DNA of 64,000 nucleotides from Prunus persica (GCF_000346465.2 NC_034010.1:12386367-12450366); one strand, 5' to 3'; positions 21,580 to 33,475 are shown, counted from the stretch's first letter. Made by a program: numbers and translations. Notes: generated by a model from the sequence alone, not told the origin.

Positions 21580-22194
21580 TGTCACATCCTGGGATTGGCT
21601 CAACCGTAGCACAATATTATCCGCTTTGGGGCCCTCTCTCTGCCCTCACGGTTTTGTTTCTGGGAGGTCACGAGCAACTTCCTAGTGGGTCACCCATCCT
21701 GGGATTGCTCTAGCCCTAACTTGCTTAACTTCGAAGTTCCCATGACTTCGAAGCCAGTGAGCTCCCAAAAGGTCTCGTGCTAGATAGAGGTGGGCATGTA
21801 CATATAAGGCACATCAACCCTTCTCCGTTGGTCGATGTGGGATGTTACAATCCACCCCCCTTATGGGCCCGACGTCCTCGTAGGCAGACTCGCACCATAC
21901 GACAGAGTGGCTCTGATACCAAATTATCACATTCCGGGAGTGGCTCCGCCATAGCACGATATTGTCCGCTTTGGGCCCCCCTCTCTGCCCTTACAGTTTT
22001 GTTTCTAGGAGCTCACGAGCAACTTCCTAGTGAGTCACACATCCTAGGATTGCTCTAGCCCCAACTCACTTAACTTCGGAGTTTTCATGACTCCGAATCC
22101 AGTGAGCTCCCAAAAGGCCTAGTGCTAGATGGAGGTAGGCATGTACATATAGGGCACATCACTCCCTCTCCGTTGCTCAATGTTGGATGTTACA
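21580..22194 (-). mobile_element. Cassandra TRIM retrotransposon with 5S-RNA-like LTRs
   Basis: Two ~270 bp LTRs (21580-21849 and 21925-22194) flank a 75 bp interior. On the element strand the LTR starts TGTAACATCC. The primer site TTGGTATCAGAGCC reads at about 21911-21924, and a TAAGGGGGGTGGAT purine tract sits at about 21850-21863. Each LTR contains a stretch (about 21676-21750 and 22020-22095) that, on the minus strand, resembles 5S rRNA: GAACTTCGAAGTTAAGC and CAGGATGGGTGACC, the internal Pol III promoter region. That is the hallmark of Cassandra. Flanks CTAGG/CCAGG are a TSD with one mismatch. No coding capacity, as expected for a TRIM. Confidence 0.9.
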
Positions 22195-22500
22195 CCAGGC
22201 GTGCATGTCTTTTCTTATTTTAATATTAGCACATTTCTGACCTAATAAAATAATAAAACACAACATGAGATAATTAATACAAAAGAAATGGTGGGAATTT
22301 CAATCAGGAAGGAATTAAAGTCTCATAAGGAAGAGGGAAAGAGTAGATTCAGTGAAGGAACAATGGAACTTCTTATTCTTAGTTTTGCTTTGGACTCTAG
22401 CAATGATTTTAAAGCGTTTAAGATTGATGATATTTGCAAGCTTGCAGAAAAGTTTTATCATGCAAATTTCACTGCTAAAGACTTGCGTTTGTTGAGGTGT

Positions 22501-23857
22501 TGAAATTGGTACTTAGGTGACGAGGAGTAAACTTAAAAGATATTCAACCAAGAACGCAACAAACTTCATACACTCTAGACCTTGACCAAATACTCTTATG
22601 ACTAGTCAACTGTCAGATATGAATTATACCAAACAATAACATACACAGAGCATACCAAGATGTACCTGCAAGCCTAGAGAATTACTAGTGACAACCTAGG
22701 CACTCAGAAGGACCCGTCAGTCTAGGCATCCCCTGTGCTAGCAACAACTATGGTGAAAGTGTATGAAGACAACATAATCAAGCAAACATCAAACCGTAGA
22801 TAATGATGACTAGTCAACCAAGTCAACCACCAAGAACACAAACTCAGAATTCATACGATGACTAGTCAACCAAGTCAACCACCAAGAACACAAACTCAGA
22901 ATTCATACGATGACTAGTCAACCACCAAGAACACAAACTCAGAAAAATTTCAGAGATGTAATCAGAAATTGTTCACCCAGAAACCCTCGATTGGGAAAAA
23001 CTAGGGGTCATCAACCGACCAGGCAATCCACTAAGTAGAAAAAGATTCTTACAAAGGAACACAAGCAAGCTCAAGAAAAACCTAGATCTATTTAAGAAGA
23101 TGAGCTATACCTCCTTTGTGCAATCTTCTTCTCCAACTTATCAAAGCTTGAAGCTCAGTTCTTCATGGCAATGGCAGCTCCTTCTCCAGCTCATTCATCC
23201 TATGGCACCAACTCGCAAGCTCAATCTCATACAGAAACCAAAATTTGGATTCAAAGGAGAATGACCAATTTCTTCAAGAAACCATACTCTTGAAGAAATC
23301 AATCATGAATCTGACCTAGATATATATGAGAGAGTGTTTGATCTAGCAAGATGAGGTTTTCATATTTCAAATGCAGTTTGCAAAAAGAAACATTTGGGTT
23401 AACTCAAAGATGAAAAATATGAAGGTTACACTTGAGGAAGAAGAGAAAGTTTACAGAGAAACTTTCCAAAACTTGCCTACCAAAGTGACGGCTGCCAAAT
23501 AAGGAATCCTTTGGTTTTTACACCCAAAATTTTCCTAGGTCAGAATCAACACATGGCAGTAGAGAGAGAAAGGAGAATATGACAAAATAGTTGGTTATCC
23601 AGCTGGAAATCTTACAGAGCAAGGATGACTAGTCAAACGAGAAACAGATTACTAGTCATCATTTTATGAAAACAGTTTAATGCAATGCACAATTTACCTT
23701 TGTCAATTTGCTTGAACCTCCATAGGATAGTTGTTACTTAAGAACACCTAGAGAAGCTATTCTTAATCTAAACTTGAGCTTCATAAAAATAATAGAAATC
23801 CTATTACAAAGTTGTCAAGGGAAGCCAAAATAAAATTACAAAAACCGTACATTTACA
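22501..23857. mobile_element. solo-LTR-like insertion, TSD GGTGT
   Basis: 1357 bp with TG...CA ends (TGAAATTGG to ATTTACA) and a perfect GGTGT duplication at 22496-22500 and 23858-23862. No coding domain and no second LTR, so a solo LTR is most likely. Orientation is unclear; the minus strand (TGTAAATGTACGG...) looks more like a usual LTR start. It contains a 52-bp tandem repeat (22805-22945). Confidence 0.7.
22805..22945. repeat. 52-bp tandem repeat, about 2.6 copies
   Basis: GATGACTAGTCAACCAAGTC starts copies at 22805 and 22857. A third copy at 22909 is shortened (GACTAGTCAACCACC). The DGACTAGTCA motif also recurs elsewhere in the same insertion. Confidence 0.9.
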
Positions 23858-24066
23858 GGTGTCAGCTAGAACTTTTTGAGTTTGAAGTACATCAAGAAGA
23901 TCTTGATATCTTTCCAAATATGCTACTGTTTCCAAACTGTGTCAAGGATTAATTAAAACAAACAGAGCAAAGACATATTATTTGATTGATAGGTTGATTC
24001 ATTTAGATTAACTTTTCCAGTTTCTACAGTAACAACAGAAAGAGCATGTTCAGCTATGAAACATGT

Positions 24067-26681
24067 TGTAACGACCCGGTCCTAAATAAATGTTTAATTA
24101 TTAATTAAACATGGTAAAAGACCATTTTGCCCTAGAATATTTTATTAAGTTTAAAGTTGACTTTTTGATCAGGAAGAAATTTGGGAATTTTGACTGTACC
24201 GTTGCGTAGAGCACTGCGATATCAGTTCATAGACACAGGTGGGCTCGAATCGGAGTTGTAACGAGAGAGATACGATCAAAATACCCTCAATGGCACAATC
24301 GTAAATATTGAGAAAAGGGTTTGATAAAATCTGATTTTATCTCTCTCTCACTCTCTCTCCCTCTTCGAATCTCCAGCCATGGCCACGGCTGCGGAAGGGA
24401 TCAGTGCCAAAAGGACCGGCTTAGCCCTAGCGTCACGACCCGGCCCTTCCTCGACATCTGCCGCCGCTCCAGCCGTAGGAAAACGTGAGTTTTAGGTCGA
24501 TTTTCGTTCGAAACTTCGCTGGCTCTGATCTCTCTCCTCCGGCAACCATTTTTGGTGATCAAGATATGGAAATTCATCCATTCTTCATAATCTAGCAGAT
24601 GGTTGGGTAGGATTGCATTAATTTTGAACATAGGTGGCTTGAATTTCGAATTGGATTTCAGCCGGTTTTTGAATCGCGATTCCGGCCACTTTCGGGTACT
24701 TTTTGGGGTAGGCCCAAGAATAAAAGTGACTCCAAATAGGGTGTTTTACCTAGGGTAGGAGTTTTGAGTCGTGATTTGGAATTTTTCCTACGAAAGGGTA
24801 TCGCTTTGGACACCCATGCACTGCCGGCGGGGTACTGTAGAAAATGGGCATTGTATCCCTATGTGACCTCCTGGTCCTCACAAGCGCGTAGGTGTGCTCG
24901 GATTTCAATTTGAATACCGTTTGAGTCTCGATCGGATTTCGCCTATTGTGCGTTATCTGGGTTCGATAGGTTTTAGTCTTGAATTTAATATATGTTAATC
25001 TAGACACTTCTAGGATAGTGTAGGAATTCACGGATCATGAATCAGAGCCCCATATGTTTCGATTTAATAACTTAAAGTTTATATTTTACGGTAACCGTCC
25101 GATCGTGCTATCGTGAGCTATCTGACCGTCCGATTATGATCAAACTTGCTGGACGTCTGTCCTAGGCCTTGTGGAACCCATAGAAACTTTCGGATCGAAA
25201 TTTGGAGGTCGTGGGCCCCGTGGGCCCATTTGACCAAGTTTGGGTAGTTTGACCATTGGTTAACCGTGAGTCTTCTGGGGTAGTTTTACCTTCCCAAGAG
25301 GATTAAAATGACCGTAGAGACAGGTCTTGATCGTTAGTTGAGTTATGTTGATTATGTAGGATTAGGATATTAATTTATTATTTTCAATTGGGGGATTATC
25401 GGATGCTATATAGTGGTTGAGGTTTATGCAATATAGGAAATATATTTATATATTATAAAGATGTTTGATTACATGGTAAGTACCATCCTATGATTGTTAG
25501 GTCACACGTGGCGTAGGATTTTCCGACATGATGACAGACCCCATACGTGGCCTTGGAATTTCCAGTGTATGGGGAGATTATGTGATTTGTTAGGTCTCGC
25601 GTGGCGTAGGATTTTCCGATGTGATGACAGACCCCATACGTGGCGTTGGAATTTTCGGCATATGGGGAGATGATATGATTGTTAGGTCACAGGTGGTATA
25701 GGATTTTCCGGCGTGATGACAGACCACAGACGTGGCGTTGGAATTTCCGGCGTATAAGGAGATTATGTGATTGTTAGGTCTCGCATGGCGTAGGATTTTT
25801 CGGCGTTGAGACAAACCCCATACGTGGCGTTGGAATTTCTGCGTATGAGGAGATGAGATGATTGTTAGGTCTCACGTGGCGTAGGATTTTCCGGCGTGAT
25901 GATAGACCCCATATATGACGTTGGAATTTTTGGCTTATGGGGAGAATATGTGATTGTTAGGTCTCGTGTGGCGTAGGATTTTCCGACGTTGAGACAGATC
26001 CCATACGTGGCGTTGAAATTTTCGGCGTATGGGGAGATGATATGATTGTTAGGTCACACGTGGAGTAGGATTTTCTGGCGTGATGATAGACCCCATACGT
26101 GGTGTTGAAATTTCCGGCGTATGGGGAGATTATGTGATTATTAGGGAGATGAATATAGGATTGTCATATGATATTAGGGAAGGCAGATGTGGAAAAGGTA
26201 TTGTATGTGGTTAGAATCGGGATTTTATAGTATAACTACGTGTGGCTTAATCCCTTAGTAAGGGTACGTAGGCAGCCTAGGGCTGTGCCTAGGTGCAGCC
26301 GTGGGCTAAATTTTACTTAAGTGGTTTTAATAAGATTTGTTCGGACCTTGTCGTTGGTCCTAAAATTTGGGTGAAAACAAGATTCGTTTGTGTTAGGAGG
26401 TTAAAACCTCGTAGGTTGGAAGTTTTGCTTTGGATTATGTGAAGGCCGGAGGCCATTATGTGAATTGCATGTTGATATATTATGCGTGCTGCCTGTTGGG
26501 ATATTAAATTGTGAATTTTGTGCATGTTAAAATTTGGGGAATATTCAATTTACAGGGGAGACTCTGTCGAAATTTTGGTAGAAAGTCCCGGTCTTTAGTA
26601 AGTGGGCCCGGCATCAGGGTGATGTCGGGAATTCCCCAGGATTCGTCTCGGGTTCCAAGGAATTTGGGGCGGGTCCTGTCA
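24067..26681 (+). mobile_element. solo LTR, second subfamily, TSD CATGT
   Basis: 2615 bp from TGTAACGACCCGGTCC to GGGTCCTGTCA, flanked by CATGT at 24062-24066 and 26682-26686. It shares internal landmarks with the 4830-10777 LTRs but differs at the start (GACCCGGTCCTAAATAAA rather than CCCCGACCCC). Its minisatellite unit has GGAATTTCC in the loop where the first subfamily has GGTTGTACC. It interrupts the hAT transposase relic. Confidence 0.95.
25500..26140. repeat. hairpin minisatellite of the second LTR subfamily
   Basis: About seven ~90 bp units with CCCCATACGTGGCGTTGGAAT...CGTATGGGG half-units alternating with GTCACACGTGG.../GTCTCGCGTGG... half-units ending GATGACAG or GAGACAG. Stem sequences match the first subfamily although the loops differ. 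Confidence 0.85.
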
Positions 26682-26992
26682 CATGTTAAGACTATACTTC
26701 GCAACAAGATGGAGGACTATTTTGCAGATTCACTTATTGTCTACATTGAGAAAGAACATGCTGTGGATATTGATTCAGATTCAATAATCAAAGACTTAGA
26801 TTCACTCAAGGAATAAAGGGTTCCACTTCACTTGGTAAGCTATTTTTATTTCCTTTGCACTGCAATATTTGCAGGGGTGGAACTAGCCCAAGGAAGGTTT
26901 TGGGAAAAAAAAAAATATAATTAAACATATATAGCCTAATATTTTTAACTAAAAATAAATTAAAAATATATACAATTGCATATCCTACCACA

Positions 26993-27555
26993 CAGTGGCG
27001 GATCTATTAAGCACCTCTTCTCGCTAGAAAAATCATTGTATGTACTTCAAATTGCCCATTTGCTTAGCTGGTGGTGGTGCACTCCAGGTGTATAGATTAC
27101 CTTATTTCCATTTTAGCATTTAAGTAAATGTCTTTGTTCTTTTACTTTCATTTATTTTTATATTACTCCATTTGCTTAATTTTACAATGTAAATAAGGAA
27201 GTATCCCCCATTTGAATTCAAATAAAAATACTAGAAAATTAAATTCCCACAAAATCTAAATATGAAAAATCGGTTTTAGTTCAAAATACAATTTAGGCTA
27301 AAATGACGAATCATTAAATCAATATATATTTCATACTAAAATCCCATAAAATCAAGTTTTCTTATTTGATGTGAAGCAGCTACAAATTATCTTGAGAAAT
27401 GATTATTCCGAAAAATTAATTTTCATACGTCGACAATATTTCTACATAAAAAAAATTTTCATCTAGGTAAAAAGTTTTAGATGTTCAATCCACAAAAAGT
27501 TTTTTAGATTTTCAAAATTGCACCTCCACTAAAAAATTCCTGGGTCCGCCAGTGA
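26993..27555. mobile_element. hAT-type MITE
   Basis: CAGTGGCGGATCTA at the left end faces TGGGTCCGCCAGTG at the right end (inverted CACTGGCGGACCCA). Flanks CTACCACA and ATACCACA agree in 7 of 8 positions, fitting an 8-bp hAT TSD. The interior is AT-rich and non-coding. Confidence 0.7.
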
Positions 27556-27844
27556 TACCACACCAATAGTCAAAGTCAAAGGTCTTCCACATTTATATTT
27601 AGTGTTAAACTTTGCCCCAAACATCAATTTTAATCCTTTTCCATTAACGTATCTCCTAAAGAGAAGCATTTTTCTAAATAAAATTCACCCTTTTGTGAAT
27701 AATATCTCTATAATTCCATTTTTTTTCCTTGTGTTTACAATTAGGGTGATTTATATGATTTATATGATTTAATGTATACTTTTATTCATAGAAAAACTTT
27801 AGAAACTGTTAGTACCAGAAAAAAAAAATTATCAATAGATTTGA
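27556..27844. other. AT-rich spacer
   Basis: Nothing recognisable between the MITE and the CACTA terminus. Confidence 0.5.
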
Positions 27845-27869
27845 CACTACTACAAAAAGTGAAAAAGAC

Positions 27870-29510
27870 GACCAGAAAACAACGACGGTCTAAGTGAAAA
27901 CCGTCGTGGTTTTTAAAAAGACGACGGTTCTAAAAACACCGTCGTGTAATACAACCTTAGACAACTAAAAAATGGAGATTCAAATGGCTGTTCAAAAACA
28001 ACGACGTACATAATTAAACAACCGACGTCTATTTGAAACAGATTTCCGCAGTGTAAAATCAATGCCAACAAAGAACGGCAGAAGTTATGAATCGACCGAC
28101 GTAGAAAGTAAAGATGACGATTTCAATAAAAACCGCCGTTTTTACTCATAAAATAACACGACGAGGTTTTCGTATAAGACGCCGTATAATTACAAACAAA
28201 TCCACGGCTTTAAAATACAAAATATCGCCGTATTAAATTAATGTACAACGACGAAAAATATAAATATATGGACGTCATTCTCGTATAGTTCTACGACGTT
28301 ATCTTTAAATCGTACAATAAAATTTAACGTCGTATTTATTCATTTTATACGTCGTACCTTTAATTTTAACCGTCGTCTTAATAAGAATTTTTGTTAACAA
28401 TTTTTTTCTTTGATTTTCTTATCCTACGTCGGTAGATCTACTTAATGACAAGAATTGAAATAACCACGACGGTTTATATAGAAAACCGCCGACACAATCA
28501 GATTTGTCTGAGATCCCAAGGGTTACGAAATCTTACCAGATGGAACTCTGTTCCACATCATAATCTTAACAGATGACACAGATTTGCAATCAGAGAGACA
28601 ATTTTTTGGAAGTTGATGATGTGTGTGCGTTTGTGTATCTACAAATATTATACCTAACGTCGTTGCAAATTTGCAATCAGAGAGACAATTTTCAACGACG
28701 GTTATATTATACCTAACGACGTTTAAAAAACAAATCAACGTCGCTAAACAAATATATTACGTCGTCTTAGTCTTACTTAAGACGACGAAAAACGACGACA
28801 GTAATAAAAAAACAGTCGTTTTTATATTCTTATTTTATTTAAATATGTCCTCCAAAAAAGAAACTTTACATATTCCAGAACATTAATTTCCTTCATTTTA
28901 AATTTCCTCCGAAAAAAAAAACTCTATTTATAACGCATTGTAATTGAAAAATAAACTGAAAGGTCACGGGAAAAAAAATTCTATTCATAATTTAAAAATT
29001 CAAATCCACGTCGGTTATATTAAACATAACGACGTTAAATGAAAAGATTCCACGTCGAAAAACAAATATTGCGTCGTGTTAGTTAAAAACGACGGCATAA
29101 CAAAAAACCGTCGTTGTTTCAAACTGAATTAATTTAAAATTTATTCGGGAAAGCAAAATCTATTTATAATTTCCTCGGGTTAGTAATATTGCGTCGTGTT
29201 AGTTTACAAATTCAAGAACATTAATTTCCCTCATTTTAAATTTCCTCGGGAAAGAAAAATCTATTTATCACGCTTTGTAATTGAAAACTAAAACTGAAAG
29301 AATTCGGGAAAAAAAACTCTATTTATAATTTAAAAATAAAATCCACGTCGGTTGTAGTACACTTAACGACGTTTAACAAAATAATCTATGTCGGTAATTA
29401 TAAATCTACCGCCATCTTACCTTAATATAGACGACGAGAAAAGACGACGGTAGAACAGAAAACCGCCGTTGTTTCAGTTTCTTTAACAGTTTGGTCCTTT
29501 ATCTTTCTGC
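27870..29510. repeat. CACTA subterminal repeat region
   Basis: Irregularly spaced ACGACGGT, CCGTCGT, CGTCGGT and ACGACGTT motifs on both strands, separated by AT-rich spacers of roughly 15-40 bp. This is the expected place for binding sites of a TNPA-like protein. Two related ~60 bp blocks (around 28875 and 29210) contain GAACATTAATTTCC. Confidence 0.8.
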
Positions 29511-29538
29511 AGGACTTGTATAGTTCAAAGCATTGACA

Positions 29539-29939
29539 ATGTCTTCATCATATCTCCCAGCAACTACTGATTCGATTGCTCATGCTTTAGAGGCCATCTG
29601 AAGCCATTTCTATTCTTTATCGCATTCTTGAAACCCATCTTCTTCTTCTGAAGCTCTACGGATAAAGGAAGAGGCTATCAAGCTCTACGGATAAAGGAAG
29701 AGGCTATCACAAATCTGACGGATCTTCTTAGCCAAGAAAATCAAGCAGATTTCCCTGAGAAGCGAACTTTCCTTCGACAGCGAGTGGAGGCCAGGCTTGC
29801 ATCTCTTTTGATGGAAAGCAAGGAGTATTCAGAAGCACTAAGTGTCCTATCAGGCTTGATCAAGGAAGTGAGAAGGCTAGTTGACAAGCTTCTTCTTGTG
29901 GACATATATTTGATGCGAGTAAGCTCAATTTCTCTTTGA
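29539..29939 (+). pseudogene. RPN6: captured fragment of proteasome subunit RPN6 (PSMD11)
   Basis: Reads MSSSYLPATTDSIAHALEA, then a TGA. In shifted frames it continues KEEAITNLTDLLSQEN, then EKRTFLRQRVEARLASLLME, SKEYSEALSVLS, LIKEVRRL and DKLLLVDI. This is the N-terminal part of the 26S proteasome lid subunit RPN6, with the middle (between the QEN and EKRTF segments) deleted. No intron is seen in the captured sequence. A 28-bp tandem duplication (about 29652-29708, AGCTCTACGGATAAAGGAAG) and the early stop show it is dead. It lies inside the CACTA left arm, surrounded by CGTCG motifs, so it was captured by the transposon. The intact host gene is not in this window. Confidence 0.85.
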
Positions 29940-30454
29940 GAAAGACATCCAAATTATTGTCTTTGAGACGTGAGAGACTGAGAGAGGAAGAACTTGGAAC
30001 CCTAAATGTAAACCGAAAATGAATGAAAGCGACAAATTTATAGAATAAATTTTTAAAACCAACGGCGGTCCTTACAAAAAAACCGCCGTTTAAATTGTAA
30101 AATCAACGTCGGTATGATCGACGTATATTACAGAAATCCACGTCGGTACATTAATAAAAACGACGTGTTAAATAATCTACCATGACGCGAGTTATTACTT
30201 ATGTACTTTAATTTTTGAGTTTACTACGACGGTACCTACAACACTACTGTCGTATTTATTTACCACGTCCGAAGTTAAATGTACCGTCGCATTTTGTAAT
30301 TTATACGTCGTAGTTATATGTAACCGCCGTATTATTTTTTTGAAATGGTTTTATATGTAAGCAACTTTTCGTCTACCTGACATACACATGCGCTGTTTCC
30401 AAACCCGATTAAAAATTTCAATCTCCCAGAGAAAACTTTTAGACTTTTTTCCTT

Positions 30455-31427
30455 GTCAGAGCACTGTCAGAGTATCTCATCGTCTTCCTCTCGTCTTCTT
30501 CGTCGTCTCTGAACTTAAACATAATCTTCCTCTTGCTTTCATTGCACGCAAAAGGTAAGCTTTCATTTTCACTATTTTGGTTGTTGTTTTGCATGCTCAT
30601 ACATTTTTTGTTTGAAAAATCTTTTTACCTTTTTTCTGGCCAAAATCATTTTACTTCTTTCCAAGTTCGATAAAATATACAGACAAAGAGGGAAAGTTTC
30701 CAACTTTGAAGACAACTACCTCAACTAAATAAGACGACGATAGCTTCTTATTTACGTGGTTAAATATGTAGACCACGACGGTTCGTCAGTCGTTCTAGCG
30801 TCGTCTGAAAATTGACAAAGTTGTTTTTAAAATTATAGTCTTTTTTTTATTTGCTTGTTTAATTGCAGGTTTGATTTCTCTGAACAATGGTTTTTGTTTT
30901 TCCCTAATATGATAAAATATAAAGAAAAAGAAAGTAGGGTTGGTATCTAATATAGACGACAGTATCTTATTGTTTTACGTCGTGTGAATGTTAATACCAC
31001 GACGTCATATTAAAATACCGTCGTCTATATAAGATTCCAAAACTTTCTTTCTTGGCCTTGTATTTTATCAAATTAGAAAACAAAAACCATGGTTCAGAAA
31101 AATCAAATCTGCAATCAAATATTCACAGAGAAAGAAAGAAGGGTTTTGGATCCTTATATAGACGACGGTATATTACTACTGACGTCGTGTGAACATCAAT
31201 ACCACGACGTTATATAAATATTTCGTCGTTTATAGTTAATTATCACGTCGTTTATAGTTAATTATTTCGTCGTTGTTTAATTACCTTGGTTTTAAACATT
31301 TATTACGTCTGAGATTATTTCATTGCGTCGTTTAAAATCATATCATACGTCGTATTTTATTAATAACCGTCGTTTGTGTTCTTAATCTTTTCCTGAAATA
31401 TTTTCACTTGCAGTTTTGTCTGTAAAA
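30455..31427 (+). other. 5' UTR exon and leader intron of the CACTA protease gene
   Basis: A CT-rich exon (about 30455-30555, CTCATCGTCTTCCTCTCG) ends GCAAAAG/GTAAGC. The acceptor TTCACTTGCAG at 31403-31413 opens the coding exon 14 bp before the ATG. The intron holds many CGTCG motifs. The transcription start is inferred only. Confidence 0.5.
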
Positions 31428-33301
31428 ATGGTTTCTCACCAAGACCAAAGTAAGGATTCTGGCTCCAAGAAAAATGGAGGTAAGGAGCTTGGAATGGTAC
31501 CTCCTCAAGTGAAGCCTTCGAAGAAGATGAAGTTTGCTTCATCATCTGCTGAGACAGAACCAACCAGCACGACAACAATCTCTAATGATTCAAAGTCTGG
31601 TCGAGGTATGAGCACAATGCCTCGTGTTGTGAAGAGAAAACTTCAGAAACTGAGGCCAATTGTTGAATACAATAAAAGGGGGAAAGGAATTGGCCAAGCA
31701 CATAGTGAGATGCAGTCCTACATTGGTGTGTTGGCACGCTCCAGAGTTCCACTTGTGGACATGAAATGGGCTCAAATCCCTAAGGATATAAAGGAGCAGA
31801 TTTGGGAAGCAGTTGACATTGCTTTTATGGTAGGTCAAGGGGGCAAGAGCTCTGTGTTAGCTTTTGCTGCCAAGAAATGGAAGGATTTCAAGTCTACACT
31901 AACGAGGCATTATATCCTTCCATACACCAATGACAGGGAGAGATTAAGCCAACCCCCTGAAACATATAAATTCATAGAGAAAGCACAATGGGATGCCTTT
32001 GTAGCTTCAAGGTTATCCAAAGATTTTGAGTCTGTGCATTCTCAACATGCACAGATTAGGGAGAAACTTGAGTACAATCATCGATTGTCTCGAAAAGGAT
32101 ATGCTGGTTTGGAGGATCAATTGGAGGAAACCATGCCTGGGGTAGAAATTGATCGATCTACCTTATGGAAGAGAGCTAGACAGGACAAACATGGTAACAT
32201 CCCGGATTCAAAGGTGGCAGAGAAAGCAAAATTAATTGTAAGCCTACTCACTCTGTTTTAAATTTTTATTAAACTGTGAATAATTCTTATTACGTCTTAT
32301 GTTATATTTTGCGTCGTGTGAATGATATTACCACGTCGAAATTTTTTAAAAAACGTCGTTAAAGGTCTAAATCAGGAATCACTACTCTGTTTTCTGTAAT
32401 TATAGCATAAGATGTCGGTGGTTCATTTTCGCGTCGTTTGTATTGAATTACTACGTCGAAATGTTTTAAACAAGGTCGTTAAAGGTGTGAATATTGAATC
32501 ATCCCTCTGTTATCTGTAAATAAAGTATAAGACGTCGGTGGTTTATTCATTTCGTCGTTTTAAAAACTAACCACGTCGGTATAACTACCGTCGTGATAAA
32601 TTATAATAACGTCGATTTATATGTTATTGCGTCGTGTGAAATTATATAATACGTCGTTTGTATATAAATAACCGTCGTGTGTTTTTGTTCTTACTTTTTT
32701 ATATATCTTTGTTTTAGGATGAATTGTAAAAACAAGTCTCGGATAGGGATGGCAATAATACCCGTCGAGTCGGGTCCCCGGCCCTAACGGGGGGAGTTTT
32801 CGGGGGGAAATCGGGGCCGGGTACGGGGATCCCCGAATTTGCAAAATCCCTGACCGGGGATGGGCCGGGGATGGGATTGTCATCCCCATCCCCGAACCCG
32901 GCCCGATAAGTAATATATTTATTTATAATTAATATATATATATTAATATAATATAATAAACAAAATTAACCTAGAGAGTCGCTATCTGTCTGTCGCTCCT
33001 TATTCCTTCCTCCTACACGGCTGCTATCTTCTCAAATTCTATGAGCAAGTACTGCACATCAAGTTTACTGTCAGCAATAAGGTTCTCTCTCTTTGACAAT
33101 TTTTATATTGTTTACTATATTGTCTATAAGCAATTAACACCACAAAAGCTGTTTTGATTTGATAATTTTATATTGTTTTAGTTTATATTCTTTAGATTTT
33201 TTGCGGGCCAAACTCTCTGTGAATAAGTCAGGAATACTAGAGTTTATATATCCTAGAGATATATCTTCTTCTGGAAGAATCAAAGCCAAGATCGTCAAAC
33301 T

Positions 33302-33475
33302 GTTGAGGCCTTTCTCATGAACTATAAGCCACTTCAAGTTATAAGGTATAAGCTATTTGGAGGTCCAGAAAGCGACTAACTCCTTCAAAGAAAAAATAGG
33401 ACAAGGGGGTTACGGTAGTGTGTACAAAGGCAAATCAAATGACGGCTGTCTTGTAGCGGTGAAGGGGTTTAGGAC
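33302..33475 (+). pseudogene. captured receptor-like kinase fragment (LRK10-like)
   Basis: In one frame it reads VEAFLMNYKPLQVIRYK. After a short disrupted strip another frame gives NSFKEKIGQGGYGSVYKGKS, then NDGCLVAVKGF. The second part is the start of a kinase domain: glycine loop GQGGYGSVYKG and the VAVK lysine. The F..NY..L...RY motif and the spacing resemble Lr10/LRK10-like receptor kinases. It is tiny and non-functional. It lies inside the hAT between the left terminus and the transposase, so it looks like transposon-captured host sequence. Confidence 0.75.

Larger units (their letters stand above)
22283..26817 (+). pseudogene. hAT transposase relic (zf-MYM-type), in three pieces
   Basis: Piece one (22283-22500) reads ...SEGTMELLILSFALD...FKIDDICKLAEKFY. 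Piece two (23863-24066) reads QLELFEFEVHQEDLDIF...VTTERACSAMKHV after damage. Piece three (26687-26817) reads KTILRNKMEDYFADSLIVYI then EKEHAVDID. Together they match the C-terminal half of plant TTF-type/zf-MYM-like hAT transposases, including the dimerisation motif TTERAFSAMK and the RNKM.D.....L..YIE tail. Piece one joins piece two across a 1357 bp insertion (22501-23857), and piece two joins piece three across a solo LTR (24067-26681). In both cases the frame continues when one TSD copy is removed. Additional stops occur in piece two. The N-terminal zinc finger and RNase-H-like core were not found. Confidence 0.8.

Noticed and set aside
21676..21750. 5S rRNA gene
   Set aside because: Only the internal-promoter part of 5S is similar, and it occurs in both LTRs of a TRIM element. 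It is Cassandra, not an rRNA gene.
26511..26816. 101-codon + strand frame ending in transposase-like sequence
   Set aside because: It joins the end of a solo LTR to the hAT relic; only the part after 26687 is transposase.
21434..27555. One full-length autonomous hAT from CAAGGACGGACC to the right end at 27555
   Set aside because: The flanking 8-mers do not match, and the right end pairs better with 26993 as a separate MITE.
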